The position numbers were made by a program, and so were the translations under genes. This document shows, one piece after another, positions 25,743 to 37,813 of a DNA stretch of 64,000 nucleotides. How positions within the stretch are numbered: the stretch's first letter is position 1; the number at the start of each line of letters is the position of its first letter. Source of the DNA: Mauremys mutica (taxonomy: Eukaryota > Chordata > Testudines > Geoemydidae); assembly GCF_020497125.1 (NCBI RefSeq), contig NC_059072.1:75585697-75649696 (forward strand), written 5' to 3'. The notes under the pieces were generated by a model. It was not told the origin of the DNA, searched no databases, and saw only the letters and a list, made by a program, of their open reading frames with translations.

Positions 25743-26338
25743 TGGGTTGGCAACCTGTGGCACGTGTGCCAAAGGTGGCACACGGACTGATTTTTAGTGG
25801 TAGGCTGCTGACAGCTGGGGTCCTGGCTGCTGGCTCCGCTCAGCCTGCTGTTGGCCTGGATGGATGGAACCTGGGCTGGCAGCAGGCTGAGCGGGGCTGG
25901 TGGCTGGGACCCTGGCTGGCAGGGGCCGACAGATGGAACCCCAGACCGGCTGCGGGATGAGCTGCTCAGCACGCTTCTGGTCTGGCGTCCTGGCTGCTGC
26001 AGCCCCTGGGTGGGGAAGGAGGCTACGCGCGCGCTGCTTGCTGCCTTAAGTGCCGCCCCGCAGCTCCCATTGGCCGCAGTTTCCGGCCAATGGGAGCAGC
26101 GGAGTCAGCGCTCGGGGCGGTGGTAGCGTGCAAACCCCCACACCCAGGGGCCTCAGGGACGTGCTAGCTGATTCTGGGAGTGGCACAGAGCCAGGACATG
26201 TAGGGAGCCTGCCTTAGCCCCAGTGTGCTGCCGGACTTTTATCAGCCTAAAATCTCATGGTTTGGCTACAGTAGCCTCTGGGAGATAAGGCCTGATTCTG
26301 GGAGACTCCCGGTGAAACCGGGAGGGTTGGCAACCCTA
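25743..26338. mobile_element. GC-rich hAT-like composite repeat
   Basis: The left edge GGGTTGGCAACCTGTGGCAC matches the end type of the MITE at 14959. The middle is GC-rich with CAGCTCCCATTGGCCGCAG and CCGGCCAATGGGAGCAGC (about 26061-26101) in inverted orientation. The right edge GGAGGGTTGGCAACCCTAAG belongs to a related but different end type, so two elements may be joined or one lies truncated against another. Overlapping short frames on both strands reflect GC content only. Confidence 0.55.
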
Positions 26339-26682
26339 AGACCAAGTGACTAATGTACACTAAAATGTATCTGTACTACTGACTGCACATCTTGGAGGGT
26401 AGTTGCATATTTAACAGCCTTACTCTCACACCTACTCACTTCTCCCTCCTCCTCCTTCCTGGGCAGCAATCCTACTCTCCCCACCTCTCACCTTCCATTT
26501 CAGTCATTCGTGTCTCCTACCTTATCACACTTGCATACTGCCCTGTCTCCCTCTCTCATGTCTGCACAGTCCCGGCACATACCTCATTATCTCCATCTCC
26601 AGCTAAAAAATGATTACTTGGAACCACTACGTTATATTCATAGGAATAATATTTATAATTACCCTGTGGAACCACATGACAC
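26339..26682. other. Non-coding spacer
   Basis: Nothing recognisable. Pyrimidine-rich at 26430-26500. Confidence 0.5.
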
Positions 26683-26684
26683 TA

Positions 26685-26838
26685 TTCCTGTAGCTCAGTG
26701 GTTTGAGCATTGGCCTGCTAAATCCAGGGTTGTGAATTCAATCCTTAAGGGGACCATTTGGGGATTGGTCCTGCTTTGAGCAGGGGGTTGGACTAGATGA
26801 TCTCTTGAGGTCCCTTCCAACCCTAATAATCTATGATT
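26685..26838 (+). repeat. tRNA-derived SINE with CR1-like tail
   Basis: The head reads TAGCTCAGTGGTTTGAGCAT (26691-26710), a good RNA polymerase III A box, followed by GGGTTGTGAATTCAATCC (about 26728-26745), a B box. A tRNA-unrelated body (GGTCCTGCTTTGAGCAGGGG) leads to GGACTAGATGATCTC, CCCTTCCAACCC and a CTATGATT end, the 3' tail shared with CR1 LINEs. It is the turtle polymerase III SINE layout, presumably mobilised by CR1 reverse transcriptase. Slightly decayed, since the usual GATTCTATG repeat is incomplete. Confidence 0.85.
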
Positions 26839-26839
26839 T

Positions 26840-29800
26840 GTCCATCTTCCCTTTATTGATAAACTCATTTGTTGTGTCTCTTCCCAAATCACTTTGTAAG
26901 TGCATTGGGGCAAGGACCATACATTGCTGTGCTTGTACAGCACTTGACGCAGTTGGGCCCTGGTATTGAGTTGGGGGTTTTAGCTTCTGGTGCCGTGCAA
27001 ATAAGCTATGAATGAATGGTGGTTAACTGTATACCATTTTTTAACTTAATCATACTATTATTCAAATGATCATTAACAACTCTGAAAGGACCTGGGATGT
27101 TGAGGATTGTAAGACATGAATCGCCTGACCATTTTTCAAAGGCTCTAACTGCTTGCAGCTCCTGCTGATTTCTGTGGGATTCCTGTGTGCTTGGTAATTC
27201 TAGAAAATCAGGCCACTGGTCTTTTAACTTGAAAGTATCAGTGTTCCTCTTTCCTCCACTCTCTGTTGAATCTTTGAATTGTGCTTGGGTTGAAGCTGCT
27301 CTCTCAAGAAAAAACTGTTATTTTTTAAAAACAAACAAATGAATTCTCTTCTAAACTGATTAAGTTAAAACACTGCTTTGAGCAGAAAAGTGTTCTGTTA
27401 AAATAAATATTAAAATAAAACTTACTGTTCTTTTAAATGTTCATAGCACAGTATCAAAGAATTTGACATGTATTGAAAACCAATCATATAGAAGTTGTGT
27501 GAAGAAAGGCCTTGATATAAAGGAAAACTCCATATACTCACAGTAATAGTCAAAAACATAATCCTAAACTTTATCTTGAGGAGATTTACACCTGATAGGT
27601 AACCACTGAGCACTATATAGAGCAGAAGTATGCCGCCTTTAGAATAGGTAATAAATCCAGGTGGGATAATGCCTGAAGACACACCGGAGTTACAATAAGC
27701 AGCCAAAAGTATGTGGGGGATACACTGTCAGAACAACTCCAGCATCCCAAACTGACTGATTCATGATGAAATCCAACAAACAATGGTGCTTAGAATTTGG
27801 CATTCAGTGTTGTTTTTTATTTCTTTTCTTAAGTTGCCCTTTATCATTTTATACTGTTTTTTGTGTTTAAATGTGACTCTTGGGGAGTATGGGAAGTAGG
27901 ATGTAGGGAAGAGACTATGTCCTGAGGTTTATTCCTTTGCACTGGCATGTTTGTGCCTATTTAGACTGTTTGTCATTAACCTTTCTGTCCCACGAAGTGG
28001 AATTTCTGATGTTAAGATATATTTTTATCATGGCAAGTCAGTCATGTGACTCCCACTAAGATTAACAATGCTGATACAGTTTAAAAGCATTATTTTAACA
28101 GTGGGGCTTGTAGAGCAAGATTTCTTTGCTCCATGCTGCAGATCGAATCCAGCACTAATTCCCAGTTAAGTCAGGGGATAACAGCCCTTCTACCTTTCTC
28201 CTCCATCTCTTCCCTCCAACTAAAGAACGCAGGTGTGAATAAAACCCTATAGCTTACATAAAAGAAAACTCTCAATGGGCACGTGTCCTTAGTAGTCATG
28301 GGATTTAAAGTGGTTGTCTGCTGAGGTAGAAAACTCTCCATCAAATCCATCATTACTGCTTCAAATACTCATATGCCCAAGGTGGTGGTAATGATTTAAT
28401 TAGGAGCCTGTCAATCAACTGATGCCTTTAAGAACCTCACATAGTTAAAATGTAAAAATAGTTCAGTATGGGCTTCCTGAAATAAAAACATCTAAAATAG
28501 CTAGACCTAAGAGGAGGAGCAGGAGAGCCGGACAGCAGAGCCAAAGGGAGTGGCTGCATTGCCATGTCTCAGGATATGGTTTTAACACCACTTCCCAGCC
28601 CACTCCCATTTTTATGGAATAGATGGTGAGATTTTAACTATGGCCCTGATCCATGGATATATATATATCCCACATCACAAAAATAGCACATGAAGAAAAG
28701 AATTTCCCACCCAAACTATGCCAAAAATTATCTATGACATGGAGCTATGTCACAGTTGGGTCCCCTGACATCATTTTAGTAATTGTACTGATCCTCTGTC
28801 TGTGCCCATCTTGCATGCTCCTCTGAGTCTGTATTGATGGAAACTGAGAGCAAGATGGTGGGAAGCTGGAAGCTATTTAACAGCTGTGGGATGCTTTTCA
28901 CAAATGGCAGTGCAAACTTACCCTCATTAATAAAGATCTCTACTGAGGATGAATTCTCTTGTAGCATTTTAAGAAAAAATAATCAAGACCAATCTTCGGA
29001 GGTGTATTTTCAATTCCCCCACCTTATTCCTAAGTGACTCAGTTTATTAACTTGTTTTATAGGGACTCCTGTGCAGTTAACATCACAGCCCTGGTAGATA
29101 TGACAATGGATATTTTAAATATGAGCTCTCATACTAAAATGACACTAATATGAGAGTAATACTAATAATTAGACTTTGTGTGAAATACAGTTTTGAAATT
29201 GATATGCATCCACATTCAATTAAGGCAGCGCTGCTCTGGAACTCCATAACTTGATATACAGCTTTTGAACTAGCAGCTACACAGGGAGCTTTTAAAAATA
29301 GCAGCACTATCATTTCCTTAGAAAAACAAAACAAAATCTCATCCTAACCTACATAAGAAGCAGGAAGCAGATGCTACTGTAGCAGCGCATCTCAAGTAAA
29401 GGGAAGTTTCAGACTAGTTACACTTTCATATTAGCATCAGTTCAAACTAGGATAAAGAATGTAGCCAGAACTGGATGATTTTTGTACTTCAAAAGGTCAC
29501 CATTCTACATTTTAGTTTGCAGAGTTGTCAGGTACTTTTAAACACAAGCTGCTTGTCACACTGCTGATGAGATGGCTATACTGGTGGATCTGCTTTCAGT
29601 TGTACAGATGTAAAGCAGGAATAACTTTGGAGATGCCTTGGATTTACGCTCAGAGCAGACTCTGTTCTACCATTTGCTACTATTTCTAATGTCACAAACT
29701 GTTCACCTTTGGAAGAATCCTGTCATTCTGTAACTCCCCAAATGCCATTTTCTGGAAGGAGATCATTGACAGACGCTGAGGAGCTTTCCTTGGAGTACCA

Positions 29801-29995
29801 GTGCTAAAGATACTAAGTCCAGGTATTATGTCATAGGCAATTGCTGTGTGAGTAAAAAGGGAAGGCAAGTACGCTTGTGCCTGTGCATTTTACTAGAACA
29901 TATCACTGATTTGTTAAACTGAAGCAAATTTTTCAAAGCTAAATAAAGTTGGTCTAAAATAACCAAATCTGAGTAAAAATTATTCTTTCTATAGT
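26840..29995. other. Non-coding DNA
   Basis: About 3.2 kb without a recognisable gene. A small AT dinucleotide run lies near 28656-28667. Open frames reach only about 94 codons and match nothing. Confidence 0.55.
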
Positions 29996-29996
29996 T

Positions 29997-31035
29997 TTCA
30001 TAGAGTTGAAGGCCAGAAGGGACCATTAGATCATCTAGTCCAGGGGTGGGCAAACTATGGCCTGTGGGCCGGATCTGGCCCCTCAGGGCTTTCGATCCGG
30101 CCTTTGGGATTTCCCCCCATGGTGCTGCGGTCCCCGCGCCGCTCTCAGAAGCAGCTGGCACCACTTCCCTGCTGCCCCCAGATGTCAGGGCAGAGGGCTC
30201 CGTGCGTTGCCCTTGCCTTCAGGCACCGCCCCCCCCCGCAGCTCCCATTGGCTGGGAACGGGGAACCACGGCCAATGGGAGCTTTGGGGGAGGTACCTGG
30301 AGGCGCAGCAAAGGCAGCACATGCGGAGCCCTCCACCCCTCTCCCAGGGGCCACAGAGCTTCCTGGAGCCACATGGCGTGGGGCCAGGGCAGGTATTGAG
30401 GGAGCCTGCCCTGCCCCGGTGCGCACTGCTGCCACCCCAGAGCCGCTTGAGGTAAGCGGCGCCGGGCTGGAGCCCAAACCCCGCCTGCACCCCACCCCCC
30501 AACTTCCTGCCCTAAACGCCCTGCCTGCACCTCATACCCCTCCTGCACCCCAACTCCTTGCCCAAGCCCCATTGTACATCCCACACTCCTCCTGCAACCC
30601 ACCCCCTGCCCTGAGCTCCCTGCTGCACCCCTGTGAACTCCAACCCACTGCCCTGAGCCTCCTGCTGCACCCTGCACCTCTCCTGCACCCCAACCCCCTG
30701 CCCTGAGCTCCCTCCCGCAGTCTGCACCCCTCCTGCACCCACTTCCCTGAGCCCCCTCATATACGCTGCACCTCTCTCTGCCCCAATCTCTTGCCCTGAG
30801 CCCCTTCCTGCACACTTCACCTGCTCCCACACCCCGCACTCCCTCCTGCAGCCCAACCCCCTGCCCTGGCCTGCATACAATTTCCCTACCCAGATGTGGT
30901 CCTCGGCCCAAAAAGTTTGCCCACCCCTGATCTAGTCTTATCTCCTGTTTATCACATGCCATTACATTTCACCCACTCACCCCTGTATTGAGCCCAATAA
31001 CTTGTGTTTGGCTAGGGCTAACTTGTGTTTGGCTA
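29997..31035 (+). repeat. Older interspersed repeat interrupted by a hAT element
   Basis: The left piece (29997-30040) reads CATAGAGTTGAAGGCCAGAAG, then GGGACCATTAGATCATCTAGTC. The right piece (30930-31035) resumes with ATCTAGTC, TTATCTCCTG and CACCCACTCACCCCTGTATT. Joined across the insert these follow a turtle LINE/SINE-type repeat that normally continues ATCATCTAGTCTGACCTCCTG. Near the end a 15-base unit (ACTTGTGTTTGGCTA) is duplicated (about 31000-31035). This is not coding. Confidence 0.65.
30041..30929. mobile_element. 889-bp hAT-type non-autonomous element with perfect target duplication
   Basis: The ends are CAGGGGTGGGCAAACTATGG and, at the right, AAAGTTTGCCCACCCCTG, so the inverted repeats match over 16 bases. 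ATCTAGTC flanks both sides (30033-30040 and 30930-30937), a perfect 8-bp duplication typical of hAT. The interior is GC-rich with a CAGCTCCCATTGGCTGGGAACG / GGCCAATGGGAGCT foldback (30240-30290, longest piece abbreviated) and a pyrimidine-rich array of CCCTGCACCCCAACCCCCTGCC-like units (30500-30870). The frames of up to 247 codons on either strand come from this array and do not encode a transposase. Confidence 0.92.
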
Positions 31036-31039
31036 CCTT

Positions 31040-32335
31040 TTACTACTGGATTATTTTTTAAAATGTATTACCAATCATAGTCTTGAATTTGCAAGGTTCC
31101 TAGAAAAACTAGGTAAGACATGTTTCCTCCCTCCCAATTGGTGTATAATCTAAGTAACTGATACAGTTGTGGTCAGAGGAGATCCATGAGCTGAAGCCCC
31201 TTTGATATAAGACAGAGCAAATTGCCCCAGGAAATTGCGACAAGATGTGGCCCTAGAATAAGGGGGAATGGGTTGCTGGGACAGGTTCTGGGTCTGGTAG
31301 TGTTTTAAAAGGTGGGCCCAGCTCAGCAAGCTCACACTCTGTCTCATGTTCTTCCTCAAGAGTGCATAGGTAACTAAGGCCATGTGCCGAGACTCAGTCT
31401 GGTTCTTTCTTCCACTGCCTTCCCTTCACTTTCCTGTACAGAGGTTCCAGCAGCTCTCCTGAGTGTGCCCAGTGTGAAAAATATTTTTATAATGGAAAGT
31501 GTTAGGCATCCTAAATATAGGGTTCCCTGCCAATTTCCTCTCTAATAGATAAAACACAGGGAGTCAGCAAAGAAGGTAAGAGCATGGGATTGATTGATTG
31601 AATGTAAACACAAAAGTATGATATTTTAATCTCTTCCTTAATTCTCAGTTGTTGACACTTTCTCCCTATTGGCCATAACTGTCTTTGGTTAGTGAGTGTG
31701 AGAACTCCTCCCTTGTACCTTCTGGCCACATGGAAGTTGTTGTATCTGCTTTGTTTCCATTGTGGTGATGACATCCATCTGCTGCTTAAAGTAAAATTTT
31801 GTAGTTAAATTCTGTAGCCAGCAGCAAGACCACTAGGTTGTATTCAAGAATTCAAATCACCTGGCAGACATGATCAAATGCTGATTATATTGCCTAATAA
31901 GTACAGTGGGTTTCTCCATTTAAGAAGGCTGGAATTAGCATTTTAGTATCTTTTGCACGAGCAAGAATGAAACCCCTTTACTACATTTCCAGGAAATGTT
32001 TAGAGCAGTGGCATCAATAGGCAAGACTTCAGTCTACATATTTGGATTGTGAATTTAGCACGACAATTAATAAAGTGACCACAGTCTACATAAAATGATT
32101 AAATTCACTGTGTATATCTGTAGTTTACCTATTGCCAAAGTGTATACCCCACCATAGTTTGTGGTCAGCAGAATGGTGTCAGAATCACAACACACTTGTA
32201 TGTGGTATGGTAGCCCCTAAAAATGTAACTGCTCACAGTTTCGTTAGTACCCTATCCACTTGCCTTAATCCAGCCCATTTCTAAACTCTAAAGGAGCAAC
32301 TACTTAAAAATCGCACTTCTGTTACAGGAATAAAA
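31040..32335. other. Non-coding DNA
   Basis: No gene recognised. Confidence 0.55.
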
Positions 32336-32344
32336 ATTATAATA

Positions 32345-32425
32345 GTAATAATTATTATTACTGTAGTGCCCAGGAGCCCTAGTTATGAACCAGGACCCCA
32401 GTGTGCTGTGTGCTTTACAAATACA
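32345..32425. repeat. Short interspersed repeat (GTAGTGCCCAGGAGCCCTAG type)
   Basis: A TAATAATTATTATTA stretch leads into GTGCCCAGGAGCCCTAGTTA, ACCAGGACCCCAGTGTGCTG and TGCTTTACAAATAC. This phrase order is a common interspersed repeat in turtles and related amniotes. Short and diverged. Confidence 0.45.
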
Positions 32426-32429
32426 CAAT

Positions 32430-33420
32430 TATAATACGTAACATTTCTAATTTTTGTAACAGAAAAGAAAAATATTTGTTTTTCCCAATTTATTCTGTGA
32501 TTTTTGACACCACTTTGTGCATAGTCAATTACTCTATTTCTTCTTATAGTCAGTCAGTTTCCCTTGTTTGTTTGCGTGTGTTGGCAGAATATTTTTTTTT
32601 TTAATGTGAAAATGTGATTATAAAACCACACAAATTGCCAGAGGAAATCAAAGGCAGGTGTATTAGCTGGAATAACTGCTAACTCCATTTTAAAAACCCC
32701 CACAACCTGGGTTTCAAGTTCAGTGTCCCTTTAAAACACAAAGGGAATCTTTCAGCAATGAGATTTAGTATTGCTGTATAAACCATGACTGCAGTGGGGT
32801 TTTTTGTCTTTCTTTTACTACGTTTCTCTATGATTGCTGACTCGTCTTCACTTTTAATCACACAGGGAAAAGGGCACATCAAACACTCCACAATAGAAAG
32901 GCGGAAAAATAAGATTGAAAAAATCATATTGAAGACCAAAGCCATCTACAAAGGATGTGTCTTCCCATATTTGTTTGGCCACATAATACGACCTAATTCT
33001 TTGTAGCGCCTTTTATTACAAAAGTTCTCAAAATGCTTTGTCACTTAATACAAAATGTTGAAAACTCTAAGTCAGTGTCACTTCTTGTTTCCTCGCTTTT
33101 TCTGAGAGTTTGCTGAAATCATTATCATTTTTAGGCCAGGCTTGGAAGATCTATTTTTAGTATGGTTTTTTGCCACAAGCAAGTCTGTTGTGGAGCACAG
33201 TAATCCATTGCTGACGTTTTTTGTCTAATGCAAAATTATTTCAAAATATTGAGTAAAGATGAAAAACTCTGTATTTTTCAAAGCACAAAGGAGAATATTT
33301 GCATGTCCCGGTGTATCCCAACCTTTACTATGATTCCAGATTATCCAAAATATAAAATGGATGGAAAATGACAACCTTATGTCAATTCACTCATTGGTTG
33401 AAGCCGTTTATTTCCTGTTA
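32430..33420. other. Non-coding DNA
   Basis: No recognisable gene. A T-run lies at about 32591-32602. The minus frame 32679-32945 (88 codons) has a hydrophobic start but no resemblance I can name. Confidence 0.5.
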
Positions 33421-33422
33421 TT

Positions 33423-33930
33423 CAGTGTTCCCTCTAATTTTTTACATCCATATGTGGAAATAATTTTGTTATGTGCATCAATATGGAGGTGATGTGTGGT
33501 CAGAGTGTGGCTGTGGGGTTCAGAGTGTAGGAGGGAGGGGGCTCAGGCTGGGTCAGAGGGTTGGGGTTCAGGGGGTGAGGGCTCTGGTTGAGGGTGCGGG
33601 CTCTGGGGTGGGGCTGGGGATGAGGGGCTTGGGGTGCGGGATGGGGCTCAGGACCAGAGGGTTGGAGTGTGGGAGGAAGAGGGCTCTGGCTGGGGATGTG
33701 TGCTCTGGGGTAGGGCCATGGATGAGGGGTTTAGGGTGCAGGCTGCCCCAGCGCTGCGGCAGGGAGAGAGGACTCCCCCCAGCCCTCTCTCACCACAGGA
33801 GCCCGGGGACCGGGGGAAAGGTGCCTCTCTCCCGGCTGTGGCAGCTCCCAGGCTGGGGGTGAGGGAGAGGTGCCTCTCCCCATCTGCGCGGCCCTTGATA
33901 GCCTGTGGCCACGCAGCTTAGGCTGTAACT
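33423..33930. mobile_element. GC-rich hAT-like repeat with CAGTGTTCCCTCTAAT end
   Basis: The left end CAGTGTTCCCTCTAATTTTT is a recognisable terminus of a turtle miniature element, followed by GTGCATCAATATGGAGGTGA. The interior is purine-rich on the plus strand with repeated GGGGCTCAGG / GGGTTGGGGTTC units. No matching right terminus was found, so the element is probably truncated. The 129-codon frame at 33473-33862 is a by-product of the G-rich array. Confidence 0.55.
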
Positions 33931-36900
33931 GCTTGTCATCCGAAGGACTCTTGACATGACGATCTAGATGGGTTACTCTTTTATTATTATTATTGTTGTG
34001 GTTGTTATTGTATTCAACCCATCATTAGCCTCAAGAACTTCACTAGATCTTACTGATCACATTTTAGACAGTGACTTGCATAATGGTCATACAATGTAAC
34101 TGGTTATTCACTGGAAATGGGTGCCTGGGCTCCAGAAAAGCATCTACTCAGGGCATTAGCTCCATCAAAACTCAAATCTACCAGGCCACTGAGATCCACT
34201 CATACGGTTTGCAGGTCAGTCAACACCTTCTCTTCTTTCTTTTCCAGTCATGTGACTGGCTTCAGTGAACTAGAGGAAGTGCTCTATGATGACACTGTTG
34301 TGCAAGTACAGTACCTTAAAAATAGTCTTCTGGCCCTGCACTCTCTCTGGTGCATTGTTTAATTTGCTGTCAAACTCCTATATCTTTGGATAGTTTATTT
34401 TTTTTTTTTTACCCAGTAGACTCAATTTTTAGAAGTAATTTTGTTTGTATGGTCTGCATTTTCTTGAAACTGTATTCTAGATGGTTATCCAACGCCTTGT
34501 CACCAGCATTAACTCCCCCCACCCCCCAAAAAAAAACTCTCATGGAAGGTTCCATCATCCTGAGGTAAGCCATTCTCAAAGGCAGCACAAAATGCTGCTC
34601 TGCAACATCCAAGTATTACTTATTTGCTCTTGCTCAGAATCATCTTGTTCCTCTCCATCTCACTGCAATTGATTTGGCTAAGCTGACTGCAAATATCAGA
34701 TCCTCCATTAGAGCCCACTAGGAAGTTCCTTTCTAGCAGTGTATTCTCTTCTGTGATATTCAGTTTTGCTGTGATTTAAGCATACATTCAGCTCTTTAGT
34801 GAAGATCTTCAAGGGATTTTTCACTATTATCTCCAACTCTTGTAGATGCCATCCACATTCCTGTTGCCCCAAACTACCTTTTGCACAACAGATGAAACTG
34901 TCTAGTCATGTCAGTGATCAAGATTCCATTTCTCTGTCGTCTCCAACATTTCTGATGCATTGAGCATAATATAGGGTGTGATCTGGCACCTGTGTTTATA
35001 GCAAACCATCTGTTTTCTTAATCACTAATTGTGGTGTCCATGAACACTCCAATATCCCCTGAAAAGGAGGACTACAGACCTGTGTATAGGGGAAAGGCTC
35101 ATCAAGAACTATCAGTGCTGGTTCTAGAGCAGGTGTGGATGCAGTGAGAAAACCACAGAGTTTAGTTGCTCAAGGTGGAGGAAATGGTGGAGTTGGTGAA
35201 TGATGAAATGGCATCAGTACTGAAATGCTTGACGACAGGATTATTTAAGAATAAAATTCACATGTAGACCGAGGAGCAGATGTCACTAGATATAGCTTAT
35301 CTGGTCTTTTGGATGTCGATATCATAACATGTGCGCAGGCTTGTCAGTAAGCCTGTCCTGTGAAGCGCAATGTTTGTCTTAATTGCTTGTAATAAGGAGG
35401 TGACACATTTTGGTGCAGGCAGCATTACTTTGAGAGAGAGTATATATGTATTCTCTATAAGCTACAATACTAGTTTGGCTCAGCCACATTTTCAGTTATC
35501 TTTCAGAAAAACGTATTGATGCTCTTGTTCTAAAAAATGAAAAATCCTGCTGGAAAACTGTAATTTCCGTTTTTACAACTTACTCTTGAGAATGTGTCAA
35601 TCCTGAATGCTTTGTGGATGTGCAGAAACATTTTACTCACCCCGTCACTCAGACCAACTGTGTTGTAGAAGGGAAGGAGAATCTATTTAGAAAAGAGTGC
35701 TAGGAGGACAAGGGCTGCACCATGGAGATCTCTAGCATCTGCCCCAATCAGAGAGACAAGCTAATTCATTCTGTGGCTGCTTTGTTTTGTGACTCTTTAC
35801 TTTCAGATTGAAGGAGGAGGGATAGTTCTAGATAATAATCAGTGTATGAGCAGAGTTCAGCAGGATACAGTTCCACCTGGCTACCCTAATAGCCACACAC
35901 ATTTTCCCTTAAAAAGAAGGTTGCTAAACACACTATTGTTATGAGTTGGGTTAAATCTGGTTGAAACTGGTGAGTGTAACAGCTGCCCTTCATTACTGAT
36001 AAATGTAAGAAACAACTAAACTCCTTTATTGAACCAGAGAGCTGAAATAATAGCAGCCTCCACCCAAACACAGGCACAGGTAGGCAGAGGGGTTTTGCTG
36101 GTTAGTGTTTGGGGGAATATGTGTCTGTCTATGAGAGATGCAGACGTTACAGCAGAGAATCTGAGAGAGAAGCAGCACAAAGCCAAGGACTCAGCCAGAA
36201 TTAGCATTGGGAAGGTGGTCTTGAGAAAAGCCTTAAGAAAATGTATTTGAGTTAAGAGCTAGCTGTAGAGTGGCTTGGAGGTGTGAGCAAAGAAAATACA
36301 TGCTGTGTTCAGGGAACTGGTGCTTTGTATGTTCTTAACAGGATTGCATAAAAAATAGCTGACTCCATCAATTTCTCCTGCTCACCTAAACATCCCAATA
36401 GACCCCAAATTTTGGCTAAGCACTCAGGTCAAAAAGTGGTAAGAGTATATCTTGTTTGGAAAAGGCGAAAAAATCCTGATAAAGGAAAACGTTTGCTTGT
36501 ACAACATGCCAGGTTTTCAGACTGACTGCGGGCTAGTGTCCAAAACAACTGGTGGGGCTTCCCATCACTATTTCCATCCTCATCCCTCTCCACCATTGCT
36601 CCCTTGCAGGACTACATCATATTATCAAAGTGGGAAAACTAGGATGCTTTACAGAAAAGGGAAGGATGGGAGAAACCAGTATTGATCCATTTGTGACTCA
36701 CCTTAAAGGTCTCTCTTAGTCCCAATCTTTCTCTTCCAGTCTAGCTCTTACCCTACTGTCTTTCTTGGATGTGATCTACCCACCCACCCATTTATCCCTA
36801 ACTCTCTTTATTCTGCCCCCCAACTATCGCTAAGGCTGAGAATTCTGGTTCCCTCTTTCTGACCTCATCACAACTCAGAACCGCTGCTTTGGCTCTGAAA

Positions 36901-37617
36901 CCTCTCCCAACAAGCGCTCACTGGCTTAGAACATGTGCACCCCCTCCTCATATTCAGAACATTTCCCCTTCCTCTCTAACATTCACTACACCAGTCTCTG
37001 GACCTCCCTACACTTGTGGCTGGATGTGGAAAAGCAGGAGCAGAGGCAGCAGGAGACACCCTTGTGTGGTCTGAAATAGCTTTATAGAGCCTGTATTCTT
37101 TGCTCTCTGCTTCATCCCTCTGCCACTTGCAGATGATGTGGTACAGAGACTCCAGGAGGTGAAAGTTGTAGGGATCATTTGCAAACTGCACTGTGCCCTG
37201 CATCTTGTGAAGATTCCTCTGTGGAATGTGAGGTGAGCCTTTTAAAGCATCTTCATGTGGCCTGTGCTTAGAAACTAATTATGGTGTACAGTCTGCCTTG
37301 AGATGAACACTGGGAAAGTATTGGAGTCCTCACAGTACCTCTTCTCTGCAGATATCTTGAAGTTTATGCTTTTGAAACATATTGGCACTCTAAGTGGTCC
37401 TCCAAAGAGAGTGCTCAGAGTTAACACACCATTGAGAAGAGTGTTAGGGTTGGGGGTTCGCATCCCTGACATCTTTTGTTGCAGCCTCTGTTTCTGCAAC
37501 AGAACTGGTTTGCCCTCCGATCGTGTTTATGACCATTAGGGCTAGCATTTAACTCAAATAATTAAGCTTAGATTCTGATTAATCTATGTTAGGGAAGGAC
37601 AGCCCCTAGAATTATTT
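33931..37617. other. Non-coding DNA
   Basis: About 3.7 kb with no recognisable gene. It contains an ATT/GTT trinucleotide run at about 33979-34010, a T-run at 34398-34411 and a C/A-rich patch at 34517-34536. Open frames do not exceed about 81 codons. Confidence 0.55.
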
Positions 37618-37813
37618 ATAAGAACATAAGAATGGCCGTACCAGGTCAGACCAAAGGTCCATCTAGCCCAGTATCTGTCTGCCGACAGTGGCCAATGCCA
37701 GGTGCCCCAGAGGGAGTGAACCTAACAGGCAATGATCAAGTGATCTCTCTCCTGCCATCCATCTCCATCCTCTGACGAACAGAGGCTAGGGACACCATTC
37801 TTCCCCATCCTAT

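Noticed and set aside
26691..26763. A functional tRNA gene
   Set aside because: A and B box-like sequences exist, but the cloverleaf is incomplete and the segment continues into the SINE body and CR1-like tail.
30104..30962. Open frames up to 247 codons on both strands
   Set aside because: They fall inside the hAT-type element with its CCCTGC array; stops are rare there for compositional reasons.
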